64,000 nucleotides of DNA, from assembly GCA_017466865.1 (NCBI GenBank), contig JAFTTI010000008.1, positions 124,001 through 188,000 on the forward strand. The letters are read 5' to 3'. The notes under the pieces were generated by a model, which saw only the letters and a program-made list of their open reading frames with translations, was not told the origin of the DNA and made no database searches. Below are positions 24,265-33,414 of the stretch, piece by piece; the stretch's first letter is position 1, and every line of letters starts with the position of its first letter. Made by a program: the position numbers and the translations under genes. This DNA is from Oscillospiraceae bacterium (GTDB lineage: Bacteria; Bacillota; Clostridia; Oscillospirales; Ruminococcaceae).

Positions 24265-25233
24265 TTAGAATGATAACTCGTTTGCAATATTATAAAGATC
24301 GAGTTCAAAAGGTTTCTTCATACTGAGCGCTTCCTGAATATCGAAATCAACTATCTTCGCATTCTGCATACCAACAACACGATTTCCGATTCCTCTTTCA
24401 AGAAGTTCAACTGCATAATATCCCATCTGGCTTGCAACAACTCTGTCACGCACTGTAGGTGATCCACCTCTCTGTACATGTCCTAAAATAGTTGCTCTTG
24501 ATTCAACGCCTGTACGCTTTTCAATTTCCTTAGCAATGCCTTCAGCATTACCAACGCCTTCTGAAACCATAATGATAAAGTGCTGTTTGCCTGTTTCTTT
24601 TGCTTTGAGAATCTTAGAGGCAACATCATCAAGAGAATAAGGAACTTCCGTTGTAATAATGTATGTTGCGCCAACTGCAATACCAGCATTAAGAGCAATA
24701 TATCCAGCATTTCTACCCATTACTTCTACAACACTACAACGATCATGTGACTGAGAAGTATCTCTGAGCTTATCAACCATTTCCATTGCTGTGTTCATAG
24801 CTGTGTCATAACCGATTGTATATTCTGTGCAAGAAATATCATTATCGATTGTTCCAGGAAGACCCACACAGGGAATTCCTCTTGCTGAAAGGTCAGCAGC
24901 ACCTCTGAATGTGCCGTCTCCACCGATAACAACGATACCTGCAAGATTATTTTTAATACAATTCTGCTTCGCGGTCTGAAGTCCTTCTTCATATCTGAAT
25001 TCAGGGCATCTTGCTGTATAAAGCATTGTTCCGCCTCTCTGAATAATATCAGAAACACTTCTTTCTGTGAGCTGTATTACATCTCCGTTAATAAGACCAT
25101 TCCATCCTCTGCGAATACCGAGAACTTCAAATCCCTTACGTATAGCCGAACGAGTAACTGCACGAATTACAGCATTCATTCCAGGAGCGTCTCCTCCACT
25201 TGTGAGAATTCCTATTCTCTTTTTTGTTTCCAT
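24265..25233 (-). CDS. pfkA: ATP-dependent 6-phosphofructokinase
   Basis: Committed step of glycolysis, fructose-6-phosphate to fructose-1,6-bisphosphate. 322 residues, the size of the bacterial homotetramer subunit. Motifs are GILTSGGDAPGMNAVIRAV, GGDGTFRGA (ATP site), GTIDNDISCTEYTIG with the catalytic aspartates, and the regulatory region MGRNAGYIAL. GGDGT followed by glycine-free FRGA fits ATP rather than pyrophosphate use. The start is the ATG at 25233 after GTGGAGG; a longer reading to 25251 overlaps this site. Confidence 0.96.
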   Translation of the reverse strand: METKKRIGILTSGGDAPGMNAVIRAVTRSAIRKGFEVLGIRRGWNGLINGDVIQLTERSVSDIIQRGGTMLYTARCPEFRYEEGLQTAKQNCIKNNLAGIVVIGGDGTFRGAADLSARGIPCVGLPGTIDNDISCTEYTIGYDTAMNTAMEMVDKLRDTSQSHDRCSVVEVMGRNAGYIALNAGIAVGATYIITTEVPYSLDDVASKILKAKETGKQHFIIMVSEGVGNAEGIAKEIEKRTGVESRATILGHVQRGGSPTVRDRVVASQMGYYAVELLERGIGNRVVGMQNAKIVDFDIQEALSMKKPFELDLYNIANELSF

Positions 25234-25284
25234 TATCAATAACCTCCACAAGCATAATTACAACAAATAATCGCTTACTGAATT

Positions 25285-25314
25285 ATTTTACTACAAATTA
25301 AGACCATTTGTCAA
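25285..25314 (-). promoter_or_regulatory. Promoter of pfkA
   Basis: Minus strand TTGACA (25309-25314) and TAAAAT (25285-25290) with an 18-base spacer, located between dnaE and pfkA. Confidence 0.7.
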
Positions 25315-25324
25315 GTGTTTTAAA

Positions 25325-28300
25325 TCAAATCAGAGATATATTTCCATAAGTGATTATTTTTGCAATTTCACATATCAATTCATTGGTTATATTGCAATAA
25401 TTTTTATAAATTTTCCTCTGATTAACATAAACAAGATCTGATATTCCTCTGTTTTTCTGAAGTATTTCAGATACTTTTTTCCCGTTTTCGATATCAGAAT
25501 TACCGATTTTAAGATGAAGTGCTTTACTTTGACATTCATAAACGAATTCTTCCGGGTTAATAACTTCTGAAATAATAATTTTTGCATTCCCATCCTTCAT
25601 AGATGTTTTCCCTTTTATTACTACAACGCTATTATTTGTTATCACATCATAATACATTGAAAAAGTTTCAGGAAACGCTATCATTTCTATGGAAGATGTT
25701 AAATCTTCTCCGACAATAAAACACATCTTTCCATTTTTCTTAGTTGTACCTATTCTTTTACTTTTTATGTCAACAACAAGACTAACTTCAACATTCTCGG
25801 TTTTGATATCCAAGACTTCTCTGGCAGTTTTGAAACCGCATGCCATACCCAGTGAAAAATACGGAGAAACAGGGTGACCTGAAATGTATATCCCTATGAC
25901 TTCTTTTTCCATAGCAAGAAGTTCCTTCTGAGAAAATTCAGGAATATTACCTGTTATATTTCTCTTAATTCCTGGTGCAGAAATAGCATGTGGCATACCA
26001 AAGAAATCAATCTGACCTTCTATATTGGTTCTTGCCAGCGTTGCAACATTATCAAAAAATTCTTCGTAATTCATAAGCATCCATCTTCTTGTCTGCCCTA
26101 AATTATCAAAAGCACCACATTTTATTAAACTTTCAACCGCGCGTCTGTTTACATCTTTACCAACAACTCTTTCGCAGAAATTTTCAAAAGATGTAAATTT
26201 ACCATTCTGATTCCTTTCGGCAATAATTGTTCTGATAGCATTTCTACCAAGATTTTTTATCGCAAGTAGAGCGTATCTTATTCCTGATTTTATCGGTGTA
26301 AATCCTTCATAGCTTTCATTTATATCAGGATTAAGTATTTTTACTCCGTTATATTCGCAATCTCTAATGTAATCAATAACCTTATCGGTATTATCGAGAA
26401 CGTTTGTCATCAAAGAAGACATATAATACTTGTAATAAAAACACCTTAAATACGCTGTTTTATAAGCAAGATAACCATATGCGGCAGCGTGGGATTTATT
26501 AAATGCATATGATGCAAAATTCATCATTTCATAGAAAATATCACGTGCAACTTTCTCAGGTATTTTATTATTCGTCGCACCCGAAACAAAGTTTTCACGT
26601 TCTTTCTCCATAACATCATGTTTTTTCTTTGACATAGCTCTTCTTACAACATCTGCCCTGCCATAAGAATACCCTGCAAGTTTACGGCATATTTCCATTA
26701 CCTGTTCTTGATAAACCATGCATCCGTAAGTTATATCAAGTATTTCTTTCATCTGAGGTATAGGATACTCTATACTCTTTGGATAATTTCTGTTATGAAT
26801 GTATTTAGGAATACTATCCATAGGACCAGGGCGATATAACGCCATAACCGCTATAAGTTCTTCAAGATGTTTAGGTTTTACCTGAGAAAGAACAGATCGC
26901 ATACCCGAACTTTCAAACTGAAACACTCCGAGAGAATTCCCTTCAGAAAGCATCTCATATACAGGTTTGCTATCTATGAATATCCTATCTTCAGAAAATT
27001 CAGAATTTCCATTTTTGCGTATAAGATCTATACAATCGCGAATAACTGTAAGGGTTCTCAATGCAAGAAAATCCATTTTCAAAAGTCCAAGCGGTTCTAT
27101 ATCTTCGGCAGAGTATTGAATAACTATGGCCTCATCGTTTTTCTGCAATGGAACTATCTCAGAAACAGGGACTGATGAAATAACAACTCCCGCCGGATGA
27201 GTAGAAGCGTGTCTTGGCATACCTTCCACTCTTTTGGCCATATCTATGAGTTTTTTCACATCTTCATCGTTGTTATAAAGTGAAATGAGTTCTATAGACA
27301 AATCCATGGCCTTTTCTATTGTAATATTCATTTCAAAAGGTATAAATTTTGCAACAGAATCAACCTTATCATAAGAAACTCCCATAACTCGCCCAACATC
27401 TCTAACTGCTGCTTTTGCAGCCATAGTTCCGAATGTTATTATTTGCGCAACATGGTCACTTCCGTATTTATTAACAACATAATCAATAACCCTTTGCCTG
27501 CCTTCGTAGCAAAAATCAATATCAAGGTCTGGCATACTTACTCTTTCAATATTCAAAAATCTTTCAAAAATCAGATTATACTTAACAGGATCAATTTGTG
27601 TTATCCCCATGCAAAAGGCTGCTATACTACCTGCGCCAGATCCTCTTCCTGGCCCTACAGGAATGGAATTCTTTTTTGCATAGTTAATAAAATCCCATAC
27701 TATAAGAAAATAATCAACATATCCCATCTGATTTATAACGCTCAATTCGTTTTCAAGTCTGTTTTTCGCTGTTTCAAATGCAGATTCATCTTTTGAATAA
27801 TGCCTTTCAAGACCTTCAAAGCATATATTTTTCATATATTCATAGTTATCAGAAACACCTTCTGCTTTGAATTCAGGCAAAAGAATTTTTCCGAATTCAA
27901 ATTCAACATTACAACGTTCTGCTATTCTTACTGTATTTTCTATAGCATCGGGGGCATATTTAAACAATTCAGACATTTCTTCATAAGTTTTAATATAAAA
28001 CTCATCATTAGGAAGCGACATTCCGCTATCTTCATCAATTTTAGTATTTGTCTGAATTGCAACAAGAACCTTCTGAACTATTGCATCTTCTTTTTCGATA
28101 TAATGAGCATCGTTAGTCGCAACAACGCCGACTTCGATTTCTTCGGCAAATTTATAGAGAGAAGGTAATACTGTCTTTTCTTCAAAAATTCCGTGATTTT
28201 GAAGTTCTATAAAGTAATTATTTTCACCGAAAATATTTTTATATCTGATTATAGTTTCTTTGGCACCTTCAAAATCCTTATCGAGAATTTTTCTTGGAAC

Positions 28301-28726
28301 CTCTCCTGCGATACATCCAGATAATGCTATAAGCCCTTCATGATATTTTTCAAGAATTTCTATATCAACTCTCGGTTTGCTGTAAAAACCTTCTATGCTT
28401 GAAAGAGAAACAAGTTTGACAAGATTGTTATATCCGATATTATTCTCACACAAAAGAACAAGATGATATGGTGTTCTATCAAGTTTGTCGTTTTTATCAT
28501 AACGACTTCTGGGTGCAACATAAACTTCGCATCCGATAATAGGTTTTATACCTTTTTCTTTTGCGATTTTATAAAACTTTATCGCAGAATAAAGATACCC
28601 ATGATCTGTGATGGCAATAGCATCTTCGCCCATTCGCTTTACTTTATCGACAAGTTGTTCTATACGACAAGCACCATCGAGCAAACTATATTCGCTATGA
28701 ACATGAAGGTGGACAAAATTTCCCAA
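25325..28726 (-). CDS. dnaE: DNA polymerase III alpha subunit, DnaE type
   Basis: 1133 residues. The PHP domain begins at residue 5 (VHLHVHSEYSLLDG). The polymerase palm holds PDLDIDFC and the fingers region SKKKHDVMEKER; a helix-hairpin-helix and an OB fold (VSLVVDIKSKRIG region) follow. It has no inserted exonuclease domain. In PolC-containing Firmicutes, DnaE extends primers before PolC takes over. The start is a TTG at 28726 with AGGAG 8 bases upstream. It is 11 bases behind whiA and probably cotranscribed. Confidence 0.96.
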   Translation of the reverse strand: MGNFVHLHVHSEYSLLDGACRIEQLVDKVKRMGEDAIAITDHGYLYSAIKFYKIAKEKGIKPIIGCEVYVAPRSRYDKNDKLDRTPYHLVLLCENNIGYNNLVKLVSLSSIEGFYSKPRVDIEILEKYHEGLIALSGCIAGEVPRKILDKDFEGAKETIIRYKNIFGENNYFIELQNHGIFEEKTVLPSLYKFAEEIEVGVVATNDAHYIEKEDAIVQKVLVAIQTNTKIDEDSGMSLPNDEFYIKTYEEMSELFKYAPDAIENTVRIAERCNVEFEFGKILLPEFKAEGVSDNYEYMKNICFEGLERHYSKDESAFETAKNRLENELSVINQMGYVDYFLIVWDFINYAKKNSIPVGPGRGSGAGSIAAFCMGITQIDPVKYNLIFERFLNIERVSMPDLDIDFCYEGRQRVIDYVVNKYGSDHVAQIITFGTMAAKAAVRDVGRVMGVSYDKVDSVAKFIPFEMNITIEKAMDLSIELISLYNNDEDVKKLIDMAKRVEGMPRHASTHPAGVVISSVPVSEIVPLQKNDEAIVIQYSAEDIEPLGLLKMDFLALRTLTVIRDCIDLIRKNGNSEFSEDRIFIDSKPVYEMLSEGNSLGVFQFESSGMRSVLSQVKPKHLEELIAVMALYRPGPMDSIPKYIHNRNYPKSIEYPIPQMKEILDITYGCMVYQEQVMEICRKLAGYSYGRADVVRRAMSKKKHDVMEKERENFVSGATNNKIPEKVARDIFYEMMNFASYAFNKSHAAAYGYLAYKTAYLRCFYYKYYMSSLMTNVLDNTDKVIDYIRDCEYNGVKILNPDINESYEGFTPIKSGIRYALLAIKNLGRNAIRTIIAERNQNGKFTSFENFCERVVGKDVNRRAVESLIKCGAFDNLGQTRRWMLMNYEEFFDNVATLARTNIEGQIDFFGMPHAISAPGIKRNITGNIPEFSQKELLAMEKEVIGIYISGHPVSPYFSLGMACGFKTAREVLDIKTENVEVSLVVDIKSKRIGTTKKNGKMCFIVGEDLTSSIEMIAFPETFSMYYDVITNNSVVVIKGKTSMKDGNAKIIISEVINPEEFVYECQSKALHLKIGNSDIENGKKVSEILQKNRGISDLVYVNQRKIYKNYCNITNELICEIAKIITYGNISLI

Positions 28727-28737
28727 AACATTTTCTC

Positions 28738-29658
28738 CTAACTACGATATTTATTATTTCTTATATCTTCCGCTATAGCAGAAAGTTTTTTCATTCTATG
28801 ATTAACTCCAGAACGACTTATCGGCTTTTCAAGCGCCTGACCTAATTCCTTTAAAGAATAATCAGGATTTTCAAGACGAATTTCCGCTATTTCACGCAAA
28901 TCTTCAGACAGACTTCCGAAACCTATAGTTTTCTCAATAAATTCAATATCTTCAACTTGTTTTGTAGCCGCGGCAATAGATTTTTCGATATTAGCCGTAT
29001 CGCAATTCGATATTCTATTCGCTTTATTTCTTACATCCTTAAGAATTTTCACATTCATTATTTCAAGTGATGACATTGTAGCACCCATATATGTAAGTAA
29101 GTCTTCAATGCTCTCACTCTCTTTTAGATATACGATGTAAAGTCCTTTTCTTTCCGAAAGTTTAGCACCCACTCCTACATGGATAAGAAGATTTTTAATT
29201 TCATCAGCCATTTCAGCATAAGATGTAACAAACTCAAGATGATATTCTTTATTAGGATCAATGACACTTCCTGATGCGAGAAAAAGTCCTATCAGAAAAG
29301 CAGGAAGGTTGTTTGTATCAATATTTTCTGATATAACCCTTCTGGTATCATCACCATCAAAATACTTATATCTGTTGAGAATTTTATCTGTATCAGATGT
29401 TAATTCTGCTGAATAAGTACAGGAACCTGTTTTATTTATTTTTTTAACAATTTTAATTTCAGTTTTATTTTTAATAACCGTTGAGATGAGTTCTTCAAAA
29501 AGAGCAAATACCTTATCATTTTTAGTCTGGAAAACTATTCTGTCAAAATCAAAATGTTTCGCAGAAATAAGCATCCCATATAGACAAGCGTACTTTTTGT
29601 CACGGTCTGTTATTTCAGAACAAAGTTCTTCTTTCACTGTATATGAAAAAGATGGCAT
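28738..29658 (-). CDS. whiA: WhiA-family DNA-binding protein
   Basis: 306 residues. The N-terminal two thirds resemble a LAGLIDADG homing-endonuclease fold without obvious catalytic residues. The C-terminal helix-turn-helix reads YSLKELGQALEKPISRSGVNH. In Firmicutes WhiA affects cell division and chromosome segregation; in actinobacteria it controls sporulation. It is usually next to rapZ/yvcK, which are missing here; it heads whiA-dnaE instead. ATG at 29658 follows GAGGTGA. Confidence 0.94.
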   Translation of the reverse strand: MPSFSYTVKEELCSEITDRDKKYACLYGMLISAKHFDFDRIVFQTKNDKVFALFEELISTVIKNKTEIKIVKKINKTGSCTYSAELTSDTDKILNRYKYFDGDDTRRVISENIDTNNLPAFLIGLFLASGSVIDPNKEYHLEFVTSYAEMADEIKNLLIHVGVGAKLSERKGLYIVYLKESESIEDLLTYMGATMSSLEIMNVKILKDVRNKANRISNCDTANIEKSIAAATKQVEDIEFIEKTIGFGSLSEDLREIAEIRLENPDYSLKELGQALEKPISRSGVNHRMKKLSAIAEDIRNNKYRS

Positions 29659-29692
29659 ATTATCGTCACCTCACAAATATTTAATTAATATA

Positions 29693-29721
29693 ATTATACC
29701 CTACAATTTAAATAATGTAAA
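29693..29721 (-). promoter_or_regulatory. Promoter of whiA-dnaE
   Basis: Minus strand TTTACA (29716-29721) and TATAAT (29693-29698), 17-base spacer. It diverges from the ackA promoter 16 bases away. Confidence 0.78.
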
Positions 29722-29736
29722 GAAGATAAAAAACTC

Positions 29737-29765
29737 TTGATTTTTTTAGATAAATGTATTATAAT
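29737..29765 (+). promoter_or_regulatory. Promoter of ackA
   Basis: TTGATT (29737-29742) and TATAAT (29760-29765) with a 17-base spacer, 48 bases ahead of the start codon. Confidence 0.8.
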
Positions 29766-29813
29766 GTTATATGGTGCTATTTATAGCTAATATCTTTGAG
29801 AGGAAGAAAAAAT

Positions 29814-31013
29814 ATGATTATTCTCGTAGTAAACGCAGGAAGCTCTTCACTTAAATATCAGCTTCTCAACATGGAAAACGAAGAAGTTATCGCAAAAGGT
29901 AACGCAGACAGAATTGGTATTGGTGGACATATTTCTCACAAAGCATTCGATGGTAGAACAGTTGATATGGATTGTGATTTTCCCACACATACTGAAGCAT
30001 TCGAAAAGTTAGTTGAAGTTCTTACAACAGGTGATGCTGCTGTAATCAAGAGCATGTCTGAAATTTCAGCGGTAGGCCATCGTATCGTGCAGGGTGCTGA
30101 AATATTCACAAAATCAGTTCTTGTTACAGATGAAGTTATTCAGCAGATTGATGATCTTCAGGAACTTGCTCCCGTACATAACCATCCTCACGCACTCGCT
30201 CTCTGGGCTTGTAAGAAGGTAATTCCTGAAACTGTTCCTCAGGTTGTTGTATTTGATACAGGATTCCATCAGACAATGCCTGCTAAGGCTTATATGTTTG
30301 GTCTTCCTTATGAATGCTATAAGGATTTCGCAGTAAGAAAATATGGTTTCCACGGAACATCACATCGTTTTGTTTCACAGAAACTTGCAGAAGCTATGGG
30401 TAAAGATGTAAAGGATCTTAAGATCGTTTCATGTCATCTCGGTAACGGTTCTTCAATCACAGCGGTTGATGGCGGTAAATCAGTAGATACATCTATGGGA
30501 TTCACTCCCCTTGATGGTGTTCTTATGGGAACACGTTCAGGTTGTGTTGACCCTTCGGCCGTAACATTCGTTCAGAAGAAGCTTGGACTTTCAGCTTCAG
30601 AAATGAGTGAATATCTCAACAAGAAATCCGGTTTCCTTGGAATTTCAGGTGTTTCTTCTGATAACAGAGATATCACAAAGGCTGCAGAAGAAGGAAATGA
30701 AAGAGCGATTCTCGCTGGTGATATGCTAGTATATCAGATTAAGAAATATATTGGTTCATACGCAGCAGCTATGAACGGTCTTGATGCAGTTCTTTTCACA
30801 GGCGGTATTGGTGAAAACGCTACTGATGTTCGTGAAAAAGTTTGTGCTGATATGAGTTTCTTTGGAATTGAAATTGATAATGAACTCAATTCAACAATCC
30901 GTGGCAAACTTCAGAAGATTTCTACAGAAAATTCAAAGGTTGAAGTATGGGTTGTTCCTACAAACGAAGAACTTCTCATCGCAAGAGATACGCTTGCCCT
31001 TATTTCTGAATAA
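29814..31013 (+). CDS. ackA: Acetate kinase
   Basis: Converts acetyl phosphate and ADP to acetate and ATP, the main substrate-level ATP step of acetate-forming fermenters. 399 residues with VNAGSSSLKYQLL at the N-terminus, GHRIVQGAE, the catalytic FHGTSHRFVS, GSSITAVDGGKSVDTSMGF, and FTGGIGENA near the C-terminus. Start ATG 29814 has an AGAGG site; an in-frame extension to 29796 is not needed. Codons are richer in preferred types than in neighbours, consistent with high expression. The usual partner pta is not adjacent. Confidence 0.97.
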   Translation: MIILVVNAGSSSLKYQLLNMENEEVIAKGNADRIGIGGHISHKAFDGRTVDMDCDFPTHTEAFEKLVEVLTTGDAAVIKSMSEISAVGHRIVQGAEIFTKSVLVTDEVIQQIDDLQELAPVHNHPHALALWACKKVIPETVPQVVVFDTGFHQTMPAKAYMFGLPYECYKDFAVRKYGFHGTSHRFVSQKLAEAMGKDVKDLKIVSCHLGNGSSITAVDGGKSVDTSMGFTPLDGVLMGTRSGCVDPSAVTFVQKKLGLSASEMSEYLNKKSGFLGISGVSSDNRDITKAAEEGNERAILAGDMLVYQIKKYIGSYAAAMNGLDAVLFTGGIGENATDVREKVCADMSFFGIEIDNELNSTIRGKLQKISTENSKVEVWVVPTNEELLIARDTLALISE

Positions 31014-31052
31014 TATTTTAAAACAAAATATTTATTAAAAGGAGAGAAAAAA

Positions 31053-31538
31053 ATGGATAACAATTTCAACAACCCCTATGGCACACCTGAACAGCAGAAT
31101 TACAACTATGTCCAGTATGAACCTGAAAACAATAGCGGTGAAAAGAAAAGCAAGGGTCTTGCCGTTGCCTCTATGGTAATTGGTATTGTAATGTTTGTAC
31201 TCGGATGTTGTTTATTCAGTTTTATTGCAGTATTCACATCAAACTATGCAATGCTTGTACCTGCTGTAATTTCACTTTTAGGTGTAATTCTCGGCATAAT
31301 GTCTCTTGTTAACAAACTTGGTGGCAAAGGAATGGCTATTGCAGGTATCGTTCTTAACATTCTTTCGTTCTTCTCTTGTCTTTATATGCTTGTTTCTTTC
31401 ATAACACTTAACAACTCTATTGAAGACGCTTCTGGATATACAATCCAGGAACTTTTACAGGCAGTTTCGAGTGGTGAAATGACACAGGAAGAATATGAAG
31501 ATATCCTTATGGATGCTCAGGAAGCAATGATGGAATAA
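31053..31538 (+). CDS. Small membrane protein, DUF4190-like
   Basis: 161 residues. It starts with an Asn/Gln/Tyr-rich soluble N-terminus of about 35 residues, followed by three hydrophobic segments (LAVASMVIGIVMFVLG; VPAVISLLGVILGIMSL; GIVLNILSFFSCLYML) and an acidic tail. The first and third segments share the ASMVIGI / AIAGIVLNI pattern seen in DUF4190 proteins. The function is unknown. It has an AAAGGAG site and lies 39 bases after ackA on the same strand, so it may be cotranscribed with it. Confidence 0.75.
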   Translation: MDNNFNNPYGTPEQQNYNYVQYEPENNSGEKKSKGLAVASMVIGIVMFVLGCCLFSFIAVFTSNYAMLVPAVISLLGVILGIMSLVNKLGGKGMAIAGIVLNILSFFSCLYMLVSFITLNNSIEDASGYTIQELLQAVSSGEMTQEEYEDILMDAQEAMME

Positions 31539-31542
31539 ATTG

Positions 31543-31923
31543 ATGGACAAATTTATTTTCAGTAAAGAATCAGGCGGAATCGAATCGAATCCGCCTGAAA
31601 CTTTTATAAAAGACACTTATGACAACGGCGAAGATGAATGGTACCACGAAATGTATCTTGAATATGAAAAAGAAGAAGAACTAACAAGTTCTAAAAATTC
31701 TGTAACTTCTTTTGTGATTGGTATAATAAGTATAGTCATCCCCTATTGTTTTCAGATTTATCTTCCGATTTATTCAATATTTTGCGGTATAAAAGCAATA
31801 AAGCATAATGCACAAAAGAAAAAACTTGCAATGTGGGGAATTATTCTTTCAGCAATAAGCCTTTTGATATCTTTTGCTGTATTCCTTCCGCTTATAATTT
31901 ATTTTATAAACAGATATAATTAA
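31543..31923 (+). CDS. Small membrane protein, DUF4190-like
   Basis: 126 residues from the ATG at 31543 (a TTG one codon earlier is possible). An acidic N-terminus of about 50 residues precedes two hydrophobic hairpins (SFVIGIISIVIPYCF; MWGIILSAISLLISFAVFLPLII). The pattern of a helix, a KAIKHN basic loop, then GIILSAISL matches the previous protein, so the two are likely paralogues. The spacing of 4 bases implies one operon. The role is unknown. Confidence 0.7.
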   Translation: MDKFIFSKESGGIESNPPETFIKDTYDNGEDEWYHEMYLEYEKEEELTSSKNSVTSFVIGIISIVIPYCFQIYLPIYSIFCGIKAIKHNAQKKKLAMWGIILSAISLLISFAVFLPLIIYFINRYN

Positions 31924-31954
31924 AGCCTTAGAAGAAAAATCTTCCAAGGCTTTT
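31922..31954. terminator. Bidirectional terminator between the membrane-protein pair and gatB
   Basis: AAAGCCTTAGAAGA pairs with TCTTCCAAGGCTTT (one mismatch) around a short A-rich loop, with T-runs at both ends. Converging genes meet here. Confidence 0.85.
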
Positions 31955-31960
31955 GTTATT

Positions 31961-33397
31961 TTATTCTGAAAGGAGTTTTATTACTATATCTCTCATCATT
32001 CCAGGATTTGCCTGACCCTTCGACGCCTTCATACACTGACCAACAAGGAACCCGAGTGCATTAGTCTTACCGCCTTTATAATCAGTAACAGACTTTTCAT
32101 TCTGTGCAAGAACAACTTTTGCAAGTGCTTCAAGTTCATCTGTGTTTGAATTCTGTGAAAGATTCTTTTCTTTTATAATTTCAGAAACTCCTTTATCTTC
32201 TGTGAGCATTGTTTCAAAAACTATCTTTCCTGAAGCATTTGAAATCTGACCACTTTCTATGATTCCAACAAGTTCTGCAAGTCTTTCAGGAGTAACTTTC
32301 ATATCAGAAACAGACTTTCCTGTTTCATTGATATATTTGGAAATATCTCCTAAAATCCACTTTATAATACCCTTTGGCGTGCCTTTTTTAAGTGCAACTG
32401 CCTCATCGAAAAGCTTTGCTTTTTCAACTGATTCTGCGATAAGTGCACCGTCATTCTGAGAAATACCAAATTCATCAACATATCTTCTGAGTTTAGCGTT
32501 AGGAAGTTCAGGAAGTGAATTTTTGAGTTCTGCTATTTTTTCTTCGTCAACAACAATTGTTAAAAGGTCTGGTTCAGGGAAATAACGATAATCATTAGCA
32601 TTTTCCTTTGTACGCATAAGGATGCTTTCGCCCTTGGCATCATCCCAACGACGAGTTTCCTGTTCAATAACCCCGCCGTTTTCAAGAACTTCAATCTGAC
32701 GATTTGCTTCAAATTCAATTCCTCTGATAGCAGCACTAAAGCTATTTACATTCTTCATTTCGCAACGAGTTCCAAACGGTTCTCCTATCTTATGAACGGA
32801 TACATTTACATCGCAACGAATAGAACCCTCCTGCATCTTACAGTCAGAAATGTTAATGTACTGAAGAATAGAACGGATTGTTTCAAGATAAGCTTTTGCT
32901 TCAGCAACACTTCTGATATCAGGTTCTGAAACAATTTCTATGAGAGGAACGCCACAACGGTTAAGGTCTACAAGCGAACCCGCAAAACTATCATCATGAA
33001 GAAGTTTACCTGCGTCTTCTTCAATATGAATACGGGTTACCCCGATAGTCTTTGTTTTTCCGTCAACCATTATATCAAGATGACCATTCTCACAAAGAGG
33101 AACTTCAGCCTGAGAAATCTGATATGCTTTAGGAAGGTCGGGATAGAAATAGTTTTTTCTATCCTGCTTACAAACTGAATTTATTTTACAGTTGAGTGCA
33201 TGTCCCATCTTTATTGCGTATTCCACCACTTTTTCATTGAGTGTAGGTAATGTTCCTGGCATACCCATACAAATAGGACAAACCTGTGAATTAACTTCAA
33301 GTCCGAATGCATTTTTACAACTACAATAAATTTTTGATGCAGTATTGAGTTCGGCGTGAACTTCAAGTCCTACAACCATTTCATAGTTATTATTCAT
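31961..33397 (-). CDS. gatB: Asp/Glu-tRNA amidotransferase subunit B
   Basis: GatB holds the tRNA and the kinase site that activates misacylated Glu-tRNA(Gln) or Asp-tRNA(Asn) for amidation. 478 residues with VVGLEVHAELNT at the start, CPICMGMPGTLP (metal and signature region), KNYFYPDLPKAYQISQ and IEEDAGKL. A helical tail with the YqeY-like C-terminal domain follows. The ATG at 33397 fits GGGGAG best. It is the last of ligA-gatC-gatA-gatB. Presence of GatCAB suggests the indirect route to Gln-tRNA. Confidence 0.96.
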   Translation of the reverse strand: MNNNYEMVVGLEVHAELNTASKIYCSCKNAFGLEVNSQVCPICMGMPGTLPTLNEKVVEYAIKMGHALNCKINSVCKQDRKNYFYPDLPKAYQISQAEVPLCENGHLDIMVDGKTKTIGVTRIHIEEDAGKLLHDDSFAGSLVDLNRCGVPLIEIVSEPDIRSVAEAKAYLETIRSILQYINISDCKMQEGSIRCDVNVSVHKIGEPFGTRCEMKNVNSFSAAIRGIEFEANRQIEVLENGGVIEQETRRWDDAKGESILMRTKENANDYRYFPEPDLLTIVVDEEKIAELKNSLPELPNAKLRRYVDEFGISQNDGALIAESVEKAKLFDEAVALKKGTPKGIIKWILGDISKYINETGKSVSDMKVTPERLAELVGIIESGQISNASGKIVFETMLTEDKGVSEIIKEKNLSQNSNTDELEALAKVVLAQNEKSVTDYKGGKTNALGFLVGQCMKASKGQANPGMMRDIVIKLLSE

Positions 33398-33414
33398 CAA
33401 AATTCACTCCCCTT